Source: Olsenella sp. oral taxon 807 (GTDB taxonomy: Bacteria; Actinomycetota; Coriobacteriia; Coriobacteriales; Atopobiaceae). From it: 64,000 bases of DNA. The notes under the pieces are model-generated. The model was not told where the DNA came from. It searched no databases and saw only the letters and a program-made list of their open reading frames with translations. The stretch covers positions 1,240,001-1,304,000 of the forward strand of contig NZ_CP012069.2 in the NCBI RefSeq assembly GCF_001189515.2, in the 5' to 3' direction. The number at the start of each line of letters is the position of its first letter. Position 1 is the first letter of the stretch. Made by a program: the position numbers and the translations under genes. Positions 1-8,247 of the stretch are shown here, piece by piece.

Positions 1-232
1 GGATACATGCGGATGATGGCGTCGGCATGTGTCTTCGAGTCCCGGTATGGGTATTGCGAAAGTGCAGATTCCGCGTCTTAGACAGGTGGCGAGGCGGCGG
101 GTCCATCTGTTGCGATGCAGGGAGTGGGTACCATCAGGAGGTGCGTAGGACCTGACGTTGCTTCTTGGGACTTGGAGGCATCGAGATCGAGTCGTGGGAC
201 CATATGGGGGAGGCGGGGGAGGCGAGCGCTGT

Positions 233-1534
233 ATGGCAAAAAAGAGCGTGGACAATAGGCAGAGTTCGCCCACGCGGCCGAAGGGACCAAAGATCAAGGT
301 GGCCGCCAGCGCGTCGGTCTCCAAAAATCAGGCGAAGACCGAACGCGAAAGCCTCTCCAGCGTACGGAACAGCGTCGTCTTCCTCGCTGCGGTCGCTGTC
401 GCATATACGCTCTACCTCGTGCTCTCTGGGCAGATGGGTGAGTTTCTCTTGTCTTTGGGCGGCGTGCAGAAGCGTTGGGTCCTAGCCGGCGTGCTCGTCT
501 ACGTGGTCTACTATGTTCTTGGAGTGTCGGCCTATGTCGTTGCGGTCGTCACGGACAAGGAGTCACCGGTAGGCATTCGTGACCTCATGAGCGTCGAGGC
601 CTCGGGGATATTCTTCTCTAACCTCACGCCCAACGGGACGGGCGGCACGCCCGCACAGGTTTTTCGCCTGACGCGAGCGGGGCTTTCTGTGGGAGGGGCC
701 GGAGCGCTGCAGTACACCCGCTTCATCGTTTACGAGGCGGGCGAGGGAATCTTTGCGGCACTCATGCTCCTGCTTCGCTATGACTATTTTGTGGGCACCT
801 ATGGCAACGTGTTTGTGATAGGCGCCCTGCTCTTCGGCTTCAAGATAATTGAGGTTGCAGGCCTCGTGGCGGTCTGCCTGTTTCCCAAGTTGGCCATAGC
901 GGTGGGAAACACGGGACTCTCCTTACTGAGGCGCCTCGGTTTCGTCAAGCGCTACGATCACTGGCATGAAGTCGTAAACACACAAATTCTGGAATTCTCG
1001 ACGGGTTTCAAGGCGGCCTCGACCAATCTAGGTGGCATGCTACTGACGACGTGCATCACACTCGTACAGCTCGGCTGTCTCTATGCACTACCGTTCTTCG
1101 TGCTCAACGCCTTTGGAAAGGAGGCTGACCTCCTCACCTGCCTGGCCTGTGGGTCGATGCTCGAGCTTCTGACATCGGCGATCCCGCTGCCTGGGGGCAC
1201 GGGTGGCGCGGAGGGCGGCTTCGCCTTTCTGTTTGGTGGCATGTTTGGCTCTGAGATCGCCGCAGGCTATGTTATATGGCGTATGCTCGAGTACTTCCTG
1301 CCGATCCTTGCCGCCGTGCCACTTCTGGGGTTGCGCTCCTATGGGAACGGGACGCTCCATGTGCGTTGGCAGAGGACTAAGAGGCGCCTGCGGCGTTTTG
1401 CGAACAGGGGTCTTGATCGTCTCAGGTGGGGCACCAAGGGCAGCGGCAAAGGTGGTGGGGGCAGCGCGGATGTCGGCCAAGCGCATGCTGGGGAGATACG
1501 TATCCCGATGGGTCACAAGAAGGGACGCAGGTAG
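233..1534 (+). CDS. Flippase-like integral membrane protein (UPF0104 type), paralogue 1
   Basis: Multi-pass membrane protein of 433 residues of the UPF0104 / lysylphosphatidylglycerol-synthase transmembrane family. A basic N-terminal tail of about 45 residues precedes seven to eight hydrophobic segments; a conserved PLPGGTGGAEGG loop lies near residue 320 and the C-terminal tail is again basic. No C-terminal aminoacyl-transferase domain is present, so this is the membrane part alone; a lipid or glycolipid translocase role is inferred from the family and the substrate is unknown. ATG 233 was chosen because GGGGGAGG ends 10 nt upstream; reading from TTG 158 would add a Gly-rich leader that looks untranslated. 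It is clearly related to the protein at 9661-11055, with the same loop and tail layout. Confidence 0.85.
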   Translation: MAKKSVDNRQSSPTRPKGPKIKVAASASVSKNQAKTERESLSSVRNSVVFLAAVAVAYTLYLVLSGQMGEFLLSLGGVQKRWVLAGVLVYVVYYVLGVSAYVVAVVTDKESPVGIRDLMSVEASGIFFSNLTPNGTGGTPAQVFRLTRAGLSVGGAGALQYTRFIVYEAGEGIFAALMLLLRYDYFVGTYGNVFVIGALLFGFKIIEVAGLVAVCLFPKLAIAVGNTGLSLLRRLGFVKRYDHWHEVVNTQILEFSTGFKAASTNLGGMLLTTCITLVQLGCLYALPFFVLNAFGKEADLLTCLACGSMLELLTSAIPLPGGTGGAEGGFAFLFGGMFGSEIAAGYVIWRMLEYFLPILAAVPLLGLRSYGNGTLHVRWQRTKRRLRRFANRGLDRLRWGTKGSGKGGGGSADVGQAHAGEIRIPMGHKKGRR

Positions 1535-1738
1535 CGCGAAAGATTGTCTCCATCGCTCGCTCGCACTTCTTTTGGCAAGCCTCTACCGTGAGGAGGACTG
1601 TCACCAATGACTCGTTCGTCTCACAGGACCGCCGTTACTCGTGATTCGTGCAAAGCGGGGACTGACCGGGGTAAAGTCTGTTCGAAAGCCAGGTGACAGC
1701 CCCATGGGACGTTCTTGTGGAGTAGGGGAGAGTTTCCC

Positions 1739-1767
1739 TTGCGCCTGTCGCCTGCATCGTTTATAGT
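1739..1767 (+). promoter_or_regulatory. Promoter of tRNA-Val
   Basis: TTGCGC (1739-1744) and TATAGT (1762-1767) are separated by exactly 17 bp and end 32 nt before the tRNA. The same two hexamers with the same spacing precede the tRNA-Gln/Glu cluster on the other strand (9487-9515), which supports both calls. Confidence 0.75.
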
Positions 1768-1799
1768 AGCTACCGTTGCGCAGCGAAGCGCACATATTC

Positions 1800-1874
1800 G
1801 GGCGTTTAGCTCAGGGGGAGAGCGCTTCCCTGACACGGAAGAGGTCAGAAGTTCAAATCTTCTAACGCCCACCA
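1800..1874 (+). tRNA. tRNA-Val (anticodon GAC)
   Basis: Full cloverleaf: acceptor GGGCGTT/AACGCCC, D stem GCTC/GAGC, anticodon stem CTTCC/GGAAG with loop CTGACAC (anticodon GAC), T stem AGAAG/CTTCT with TTCAAAT loop, and an encoded ACCA end. It marks the left side of the accessory island. Confidence 0.95.
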
Positions 1875-1882
1875 CGAATGCA

Positions 1883-1914
1883 AGGCCAGAGGGCGTGTCC
1901 TCTGGCCTGTTTTG
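1883..1914 (+). terminator. Rho-independent terminator of tRNA-Val
   Basis: AGGCCAGAGG pairs with CCTCTGGCCT around a short loop and is followed by GTTTTG. The descending arm and T-run (TCTGGCCTGTTTT) recur in the terminator of the tRNA-Glu cluster at 9156-9185. Confidence 0.75.
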
Positions 1915-2003
1915 TAGGTCGCGCTCAAAGCTGCGCCGCCGCTCACAGTTATGCCAGAGTCTCACCTAAGGTGGGAATGCTCGGGATGCTCGCGCTCTCC
2001 ATG

Positions 2004-2243
2004 CAGAGTGCGTCTTTTGGTGAGGTGCGCAGACAGAATGCGCTTTTCCGTGAGGCAGTGGGCACAGAATGCGCTTTTACGTGAGGCACCGGTTGCAGAA
2101 TGCGCTTTTACGTGAGGTGGCTCGACGTTTGCCCAGGTGAGGAAAAGCGCATTCTACGGAAAAGCGCATTCTGCGGTCGCGGTGCGACGGAAAGGTGCAG
2201 TCTGGGTGACCGCTCGCACGTAGAATGCACTTTTCCGTAAGGG
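2004..2243. repeat. 31-bp-phased repeat array A, copy set 1
   Basis: About eight copies of a ~21-bp element with core CAGAATGCGCTTTTCCGTGA. Forward copies start at 2004, 2034, 2065 and 2096, so the pitch is 30-31 bp; inverted copies follow near 2137, 2157 and 2186, and a last forward copy lies near 2221. The bases between copies vary. The large array at 27132-28207 has the same core and pitch. No coding sense is visible here. Confidence 0.85.
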
Positions 2244-2622
2244 AAGGGCTGATGGGAATACACCGCACCGCCTACATAGACCCTTCTCCCGGCCTTGGCT
2301 TCGGCTTGCCTGTCGCGTCAATCCCAGGTTCCGCGAACGAGAGCTACGAGATCCCCCGCGCAGAACTCTCAGCCCCGTGGCTTCTGAACCTCCTATTAAC
2401 GTGCCTGCCCCTCGCGCCAGCGACGTATCCACGTCTGCTCCGTGCTGACGTCGCGACGCCTCTTGCTGTGCTCCAGCTCGCCCGGCACCTCGGTGGGGTG
2501 ATATCGCCAGTGCGGTACCTTAGGCCGTTTTGCAGTCTCGAAAAGGTGGGGAAGGGGCTGATGAAAAGGGCCAACAACATCCCTCCGGCCCCTCACAGCC
2601 GTTCTCAGATTCTCAGACGCCT
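2244..2622. other. Intergenic stretch without a recognisable gene
   Basis: About 380 bases between repeat array A and the ribbon-helix-helix gene. Frames are open in places, but none carries a ribosome-binding site, a recognisable motif or protein-like composition. I see nothing functional in it. Confidence 0.5.
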
Positions 2623-2901
2623 CTATTCGGCGAGTAGGGCCTCGACGAGCAGTGCGCGGGCGTAGTTGCTGGTCGAAGTCCCGCGCCTCTTCGCCTCGCT
2701 CGCAATCGCCTGCTTCATGGCCACCGGGACCTTTATCGAGAGAGTGACCGTTCCGTCGACGCTCAGCGGGGGCTTCCCGTAGACGATCTCGCTCCGGCTC
2801 TTCCAGCCCTCGGGCCACTCATCGCGGTCGAGCGCCTCGCACCAGCCGTCAATCATCTCATCCGTGACCACGGAACCGTCCGCCGCCTTGAATCTCGCCA
2901 A
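2623..2901 (-). CDS. Ribbon-helix-helix (CopG-like) antitoxin
   Basis: 92-residue protein with a C-terminal ribbon-helix-helix signature: a strand VTLSIKVP followed by helices containing MKQAIASEAKRRG and SNYARALLVEALLAE. Such proteins bind operator DNA as dimers and commonly act as type II antitoxins. The N-terminal half (about residues 1-45) would be the partner-binding part. It starts at a TTG codon 7 nt downstream of a broken toxin-like gene in the same direction, the usual toxin-first layout for BrnT-like pairs. The antitoxin frame is intact although the partner is not. The exact family is not assigned. Confidence 0.7.
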   Translation of the reverse strand: MARFKAADGSVVTDEMIDGWCEALDRDEWPEGWKSRSEIVYGKPPLSVDGTVTLSIKVPVAMKQAIASEAKRRGTSTSNYARALLVEALLAE

Positions 2902-2907
2902 TTCCGC

Positions 2908-3173
2908 TCACCCTCTCGCCATGCCGAGTTCCCGCTTGAATTTCTTGGTGGGCGGAACCATCGCATGGAACACGTGCCATCGCCCTTGGCTGTCTTCGAG
3001 CGCCACCAGCTCGGCCATGCGTCCGTCGGGAAGCACACCTATCGCGAACCAGGTTGGCGGGTCACATTCCCCGCCGCGCTGCCTACACGCTATCGGCGTA
3101 CACAAGCGTGGCGGACCTCCTCCTCACTCAGGCCGTGCTTGAGCGCGTGGGGGTCAACTACCACCTCGTCCAT
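2908..3173 (-). pseudogene. Frameshifted toxin-like gene (BrnT-type layout)
   Basis: An ATG at 3173 with GGAGG just upstream opens MDEVVVDPHALKHGLSEEEV, which soon hits a stop. The sequence continues as protein in other phases: VYADSV in one, then GGECDPPTWFAIGVLPDGR through VFHAMVPPTKKFKREL in another, ending at 2908. The joined product would be about 85 residues and resembles small toxins encoded just before ribbon-helix-helix antitoxins. At least two indels are needed. Either the gene has decayed or the read has errors; the family call rests on size, layout and the VDPHALKHG and WFAIG motifs only. Confidence 0.5.
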
Positions 3174-3747
3174 CAGACCTCCGTCCAGCGTCTTACAAAC
3201 GAGTATACCTATTCGCATGCCTTTTTAACAGCAAGATTGTGCTAACCCTATCCTAATACGGCGTGGTAGGCCTTCGGTCGAACTCCGACACCGACTGCCC
3301 GAAGAGCCCGTCCTCGAATTCATGCTCCGGGGGGTTCCAAGGCTCAAGCATCTCGCGCATCTTCTCGAGCGTCTCATGCGGCGCAGGTTGCACTTTCTGG
3401 CGAGGCCCCTCGGAGCGATCAAAAGGCGCACTCTGTCCTTGGCGTCTCACGTAAAGACGCACTCTGGCTGTGGACACTCACGGGGTCTGTCACCATAGTG
3501 CGGGGGAGCCTCCCAGAGGCGGGCTCGCGTGATAGCGCTGCCAAGATGACGATGGCGACGGTGCTTGACGGGCTTGTCAAAGTGGCGTAGGTTAAAAGTC
3601 AGATCTGTCAGTAATGCTCCCCAATGTGGTGAGCTTGAGCGCATCGACAAGCTCTGCGTGGCTCCCTGTCTGAGACAGCGCTTGGTATTTTGTCGATGGC
3701 GGCTCGCAGATGGATAGGTCCGGTTGTCGTATGGAGGGCCGCATGCC
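3174..3747. other. Intergenic region with two repeat-A copies and a possible distant promoter
   Basis: About 570 bases. Two inverted copies of repeat A lie at 3415-3470, starting 31 bp apart. A reverse-strand frame (3253-3477) contains an acidic stretch with EKMREMLEPWNPPEHEFEDG that could be a gene remnant, but it begins inside the repeat and has no ribosome-binding site. TTGACG (3565-3570), 17 bp, TAGGTT (3588-3593) is a candidate promoter for the gene at 3748, with a leader of about 150 nt. Confidence 0.4.
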
Positions 3748-5259
3748 ATGGACGTTGACAAACTTCTTTCCGGCGAATCCCAGACGGTTGAGTACAAGGC
3801 CCAACGCTCACCTCGTTCCAAGAGCTATGCGAAAACCGTCGTCGCCTTCGCCAACGCACGCGGCGGCACGCTCGTGTTTGGCGCGGATGACAAGACGCGC
3901 GAGCTTGTAGGTATTCCTGACGGGCAGGTCTTCCAGGAGATGGATGCCATCACGAACGCCATCATGGACTCGGTTGAGCCCCAGATAATTCCTGAGGTCA
4001 CGCTGAGATCCGTGCATGGCAAGAGCCTCATCCTCGTTGGGGTACCCGTCGGCAGACAGTGTCCCTATTTTCTCAAGTCCGAAGGACTTGAGAAAGGCGT
4101 GTACGTTCGCGTTGGGGCAAGCACGAGGCACGCCGACCTCGAGTGGATTCGTGAGCTTACCCAAGAGTGCGCTCCAGGCGGATTTGACAGGCTTGTGCGT
4201 AGGGGCTTCAGCGTGAGTGGTGACGATATCGCTCGGCTGTGTGATCGCATGTACGAAGTCGCCCTATCGCGTTCTATGGGGCCTGAAGTGGCAAACATCC
4301 GCAGAGTTACCAAAAGTCAGCTCCTCTCTTGGGGTGTGTTGGTCAACCATGAGGGGGAGACACTGCCCACCAATGCGTTCCTGATTCTGACCGGCAACGA
4401 CGAGGCGGTGAGGCCTCTGCAGTGCGCCATCTTCAAGGATGACTCTCGCGCCGTGTTTCTCGATAGGCGTGACATCACGGGCGACATCATGACCCAGATA
4501 GAGGGCTCCTACCACTACGTGCTTGAGAAGATGAATATGGGTGCCGATCTGGGCGGTGTCGTTCGACGTGACGTGTACGAGCTGCCCACGTGGTCGGTCC
4601 GGGAGGTCATCACCAATGCGGTACTCCACCGCTCCTACGTCGAGCGCTCTTCCGTACAGGTGGCGCTTCACTCCGACCGGCTCGAGGTCAGTTCTCCTGG
4701 TGGCATCGTGCGTGGCTTCTCACTGGATAGGGCAATGTCCGGCGAGTCTAGGCCAAGGAACGAGGCGCTTGCCCAGGCGTTTCTCTACATGAGGCTCATC
4801 GAGGGCTGGGGCAGCGGCATTCCGCGCGTGAGTAGGGAGTTTGAGGAGCGTGGGATGCGGGCACCCAAATTCCAAGACAACGACGGTAAATTTCGGGTGA
4901 GCCTCTGGCGCCCGAGTCCCGATGGGTTCGCCTCCTACCTCAGAGATGGGATGTCACGCGCAGACAATAGGGGAGTTAGGCCAGGTTCATTCGATGGACG
5001 ACCGATGGAAGCTGGTGGCCAGACCATGCCAGTCGATAGACAAGCGACAAGAGTCGATAGAAAGTTGATGGAAGTCGATAGAAGCGCCCTTGTCCTTTCC
5101 TACCTACAAGGGCATGGGCCTGTGAGAGCCGCTGATGTCTCGGAGTTTCTTGGCTTGAGCAGGAGCCATACGCGCACCATCTTGCGCGGGATGGCGCAGC
5201 AGGGTCTCATCCAGAAGCTTGGCGATAAGCGCTACGCCCGCTACGTGCCTGCGCTGTGA
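3748..5259 (+). CDS. AlbA_2 (Schlafen-type) / HATPase_c_4 ATP-binding regulator
   Basis: 503 residues. The N-terminal 130 residues form an AlbA_2 (divergent AAA_4) domain: ESQTVEYK, then AFANARGGTLVFGADD. The middle and C-terminal part carries a HATPase_c_4 fold (EVITNAVLHRSYVERSSVQV, VSSPGG, GWGSGIPR near residues 290-370), like proteins often annotated as RecG-like or transcriptional regulators. A linker with repeated VDR motifs leads to a C-terminal winged helix (SALVLSYLQGHGPVRAADV). DNA- or RNA-linked regulation is family inference. ATG 3748 is preferred over TTG 3724 because GGAGGG lies 10 nt upstream. It is a solitary gene in the island, and such proteins are common in mobile DNA. Confidence 0.8.
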   Translation: MDVDKLLSGESQTVEYKAQRSPRSKSYAKTVVAFANARGGTLVFGADDKTRELVGIPDGQVFQEMDAITNAIMDSVEPQIIPEVTLRSVHGKSLILVGVPVGRQCPYFLKSEGLEKGVYVRVGASTRHADLEWIRELTQECAPGGFDRLVRRGFSVSGDDIARLCDRMYEVALSRSMGPEVANIRRVTKSQLLSWGVLVNHEGETLPTNAFLILTGNDEAVRPLQCAIFKDDSRAVFLDRRDITGDIMTQIEGSYHYVLEKMNMGADLGGVVRRDVYELPTWSVREVITNAVLHRSYVERSSVQVALHSDRLEVSSPGGIVRGFSLDRAMSGESRPRNEALAQAFLYMRLIEGWGSGIPRVSREFEERGMRAPKFQDNDGKFRVSLWRPSPDGFASYLRDGMSRADNRGVRPGSFDGRPMEAGGQTMPVDRQATRVDRKLMEVDRSALVLSYLQGHGPVRAADVSEFLGLSRSHTRTILRGMAQQGLIQKLGDKRYARYVPAL

Positions 5260-5269
5260 TCGATGCTCG

Positions 5270-5864
5270 CAACAGACACGGCAACCCTTCGCACGCCATG
5301 TTGGGCTTCACAGGGCTCGCGACCTTGGTGTACACGTAGGGTTCGCGGAGGTGCCGAAACCTGTGCGCGTGTGGTAGGTCTTGCCCTCGACCACGCCTGT
5401 GTCACTCGTAAGCTCGTAGGCGGCGGCGTGCTTCTGGTAGCCGAAGCCGTCGTCCCCGCCGCTGAGCAGGTCGGTGGCCGTGTAGAACCTTACCTGCGGC
5501 ACCTCCGCCACGCGTGAGGACCACTCCATCACGCGGTTGAAGCGGCTCGGGTTCGCGTAGGAAAAGTCGTCGAGCACGCCCTTGAACGTCGGCGTGATGA
5601 ACAGGATGCGGCTGCCCGTGGACACCTGGTCCTCGTCCATCGCGGAGATCACGCTGCGCAGGTCCTCGAGGACGTCCTCGGCATCTGCGGAGGCGTAGCT
5701 CTCGGATGCTACGGTCACGCCCGTGTGCCCCGCGATCTCTGCGATTGTGACCGGTGCGGACGATGCGCCGCCCGCTGGTTAGGCACCCCGACACGCTCGC
5801 ATGCTGATAGGCGGTGTCGAGGATAGGTGTGTAGTTCTGCGTGTAGGGCAATCGAGTTGGGCAT
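5270..5864 (-). pseudogene. Broken phage major capsid protein gene
   Basis: Reverse strand. GGAGG, 7 nt, ATG 5864 opens MPNSIA, but an extra C shifts the frame before YTQNYTPILDTAYQHASVSG. After residue ~27 the sequence jumps, apparently by an internal deletion, to VTIAEIAGHTGVTVASESYA and continues in a third phase through SRILFITPTFKGVLDDFSYA and QVRFYTATDLLSGG. Near 5350 another slip leaves ANPYVYTKVASPV out of frame. The pieces match the order of a phage head protein of the type that starts with an N-terminal tyrosine/asparagine-rich arm and contains a conserved internal helix-turn; normal length would be near 300 residues. It lies just after a scaffold-like gene, the standard capsid-module order. 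Confidence 0.6.
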
Positions 5865-5876
5865 AGCATTGCCTCC

Positions 5877-6362
5877 TTACTCTTCGTCTGTGTCGTCCAG
5901 ACCGGCAATCCTGCGCCAGCGCCTCATGGTCTTGCCCTCGTCGGAGCTCGTGCCCGCGTTGGGCAGCCCCGTCTTCCCGCTCTGCTGCTTGCCGATGGTG
6001 TCAAAGAAGAGCCACGGCTTGGCTTCCCTGGGCACGGCCACGTCGCTGCCGTGGTCCGAGAGGATGGCCTTTGCCACCTTCACGTTGCAAACGCCCGCGA
6101 GTCGAAGCTCGAACTCGACGCGCTGCTCCTCGCCCTGCGTCTTGAGCTCGGCAATTTCACCCCGAAGGGCCTCAGCAGCCTCGGCGGTCTTGACGGCCTC
6201 AGCCACCTGCGCCTTGAGTTCGGCGATGCGACTGTCGCCCCCCTTGACGGCAGACTGACAGCCCGTGCCCTCTGCCTGCACGTCTTCCTGCGCCTGCTGG
6301 TTCCCGTCCTCCGGAGCTTGCGTGACTTGCGTCTCTTCTACGCCATAGTTCTCACCAGCCAT
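5877..6362 (-). CDS. Phage scaffolding-like protein (prophage remnant)
   Basis: 161 residues, acidic and Gln/Glu-rich at the N terminus (residues 1-45), then a predicted coiled coil (about 46-85: RIAELKAQVAEAVKTAEAAE and following Leu/Glu heptads), then a short C-terminal part with AKAILSDHG and KPWLFFDTIGK. This layout (acidic tail, coiled coil, basic end) fits phage capsid scaffold proteins of the DUF4355 kind. It sits 12 nt upstream of the broken capsid gene in the same direction. The frame is intact, but no portal, terminase or tail gene is nearby, so it is a leftover of a head module. Confidence 0.6.
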   Translation of the reverse strand: MAGENYGVEETQVTQAPEDGNQQAQEDVQAEGTGCQSAVKGGDSRIAELKAQVAEAVKTAEAAEALRGEIAELKTQGEEQRVEFELRLAGVCNVKVAKAILSDHGSDVAVPREAKPWLFFDTIGKQQSGKTGLPNAGTSSDEGKTMRRWRRIAGLDDTDEE

Positions 6363-6634
6363 TCCAAACCTACCTTAGGTTGGACGGCCGACAAGAAACG
6401 GCCGCATCCTCAGTACAGCCAGAGAATACGGCCGTGTCACAGGGTGGAAGTCAGCCATGCAGTCATTGCTCCTTCACAATATGTTCGTGCACTATCCCTG
6501 ATAGATTCAGAGTATGCTATTTGAGCATGCCAACAGCTTCCAGAACTGCCCGCGCCGCGATTCAACGGCATCAAGGCGGTGACATGCGGGTATTATCCCT
6601 TATTAGGACAAGAAGATGGAAGAGGCGTCAAGCA

Positions 6635-7429
6635 ATGTTGTTTCCCCCTACGCAACGGGTCATTTACCACGAGAATCCCCTCGTAGAGGTGGTATGTCAG
6701 TTCCGCTTCCCCACCATCCTCAAGATAGACGCCGAGATTCCCGTTGCATTTCAAGAGGCAGTTCGGTCGACCTTCCCAGACTATACGCCCACGGTTGAAC
6801 ATGCCCACAACGTCGAATTGACCGACACCAACGGACAGACCGACACGCACACCAGCCATACAACGACTAATCATGCATTCATCTCGGCTGACAGAAGATG
6901 GCGGGTCAATCTTACGTCTGGCTTTATCGCACTCTCGACGCTCAATTACAAGCGGTGGGAAGAGTTTCGCGATATGCTTGACGCGCCCCTGCAAGCCCTG
7001 ATGTCAATCTACGCCCCATCCCATTTCAACAGGGTTGGACTTCGTTACACAGACGCGATAGACAGGATTGGCCTTGGGCTCGGTACCTGCAGATGGACAG
7101 ATCTCGTAAAACCCGAGATGCTCGGTATGCTCGCATCCGCCACTCTTCCGGAATCCGTCATCACACACGCGACGCAGGTCAGCGAGCTCAGGCTCGATGA
7201 CGAAACGGCCATGGTCATCAATGCCGGCTTAGGCAGTGTGGAAGGCAAGAGCAATCCGTGCCTCATCGTAGATACTGACACGTTTACCACTGCCACCCAT
7301 ACTGCAACCACAGAGGCCGCACTTGAGGTCCTTGACGGCCTCCATGCCCCCATCAGCAATTACTTTCAGTGGGCCATCCAACCAAAACTGCATGCCGCAC
7401 TGAGACCCGAAGATATCAAGGAGGTATAG
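6635..7429 (+). CDS. TIGR04255 family protein
   Basis: 264 residues with the N-terminal hallmark of the TIGR04255 family: YHENPLVEVVCQFRFP followed by FQEAVRSTFPDYTP, a middle beta-rich part (RWRVNLTSGFIALSTLNYKR, RVGLRYTDAID) and a C-terminal end with HAPISNYFQWAI. The molecular function of the family is not known; members are sporadic in bacteria and common in accessory DNA. ATG 6635 was chosen where family homology begins; a longer upstream extension is Cys- and Arg-rich and not protein-like. Only 3 nt separate it from the next gene, and a third gene overlaps that one, so the three form one operon. Confidence 0.75.
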   Translation: MLFPPTQRVIYHENPLVEVVCQFRFPTILKIDAEIPVAFQEAVRSTFPDYTPTVEHAHNVELTDTNGQTDTHTSHTTTNHAFISADRRWRVNLTSGFIALSTLNYKRWEEFRDMLDAPLQALMSIYAPSHFNRVGLRYTDAIDRIGLGLGTCRWTDLVKPEMLGMLASATLPESVITHATQVSELRLDDETAMVINAGLGSVEGKSNPCLIVDTDTFTTATHTATTEAALEVLDGLHAPISNYFQWAIQPKLHAALRPEDIKEV

Positions 7430-7432
7430 AGG

Positions 7433-8035
7433 ATGCCGCCAGTTGCGTTAACAGACACCAGAACAACTAGCTTCTCTACCCCTTCTAGCTTTACGGGCCT
7501 CGGTGACTATTTTAGTCTCTACAGAAACGACCTCTCACGGTTGCTCGTTGGAAAGCAGTATGGTATTTGGTTGCCCAATGGTGGACAGACGTCTCCCATT
7601 AGGGAGGATTCACAATCTGTACCGGGTGTTGAGATTCCCCTAGACGCGGTCAGAAAGCGCGTATGTGCAGAAGCCTTTCGCGTCATCGAGAATCTGAAAG
7701 CATCAGACGACGCCACGACAATGCGCCAAATACATCTCGCACACTCACTGTTGACGAGTCTCCAGACACAGATTCTTGACGTGCCAAGCTCATATACTCA
7801 GTTCAGCACGGTGCGTCTCGGCATCATGGGTGACGGCGAACTTGTCCTCGAATGGTTCTTCGATAGGGGCAGGATTCAGTTCTTCATTGATGCAGAGCTA
7901 GAAGATTCGATGGCGGTCTTCCTTGATGGGAGAAATGAAGCACCGCTACCCACTATCGAGAATATGCCGATATCGGCAGCTGACATAGACTCGGTCACTC
8001 AGCGCGCCGTCGACTTGGCAATGGAACTCGCATGA
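7433..8035 (+). CDS. Hypothetical protein, partner of the TIGR04255 gene
   Basis: 200 residues, no recognised domain. It has a polar N terminus, a Gly/Tyr-containing stretch (LLVGKQYGIWLPNGG), a helical middle and a C-terminal beta-rich part (STVRLGIMGDGELVLEWFF, GRIQFFIDAE). It has no signal peptide or membrane segment, so it is probably cytoplasmic. It begins 3 nt after the TIGR04255 gene, and its TGA overlaps the ATG of the third gene, so translation is likely coupled. Function unknown; co-transcription suggests it works with its neighbours. Confidence 0.7.
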   Translation: MPPVALTDTRTTSFSTPSSFTGLGDYFSLYRNDLSRLLVGKQYGIWLPNGGQTSPIREDSQSVPGVEIPLDAVRKRVCAEAFRVIENLKASDDATTMRQIHLAHSLLTSLQTQILDVPSSYTQFSTVRLGIMGDGELVLEWFFDRGRIQFFIDAELEDSMAVFLDGRNEAPLPTIENMPISAADIDSVTQRAVDLAMELA

Positions 8036-8247
8036 TGCCCTTTCCAGAATCTGGAGCGTATCATGGTATAGCATCTACCGGGGACTTCGAGAACCTCGAG
8101 CGGCGACGCTTGAGTTCGACGGCGTTTATTTTCAACGCCAACCGCGATTCTGAAGACCAGACTATTGAGGAATGCTCGATTAGCTGGGCCGATAGTGATG
8201 AAGCTCTGTATATGCTTGCCGATCAGGTTAAGTATGACAAGAAAATC

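Noticed and set aside
1-168. Possible 3' end of an upstream gene (frames open to 81 and 168)
   Set aside because: Neither frame has recognisable protein composition, and the window edge prevents a decision.
2225-2665. Forward open frame of 146 codons
   Set aside because: Starts inside repeat A, has no ribosome-binding site and overlaps the end of the antitoxin gene on the other strand.
3253-3477. Reverse open frame with an acidic stretch
   Set aside because: Begins in repeat-A sequence, no binding site and no family recognised; noted only as a possible remnant.
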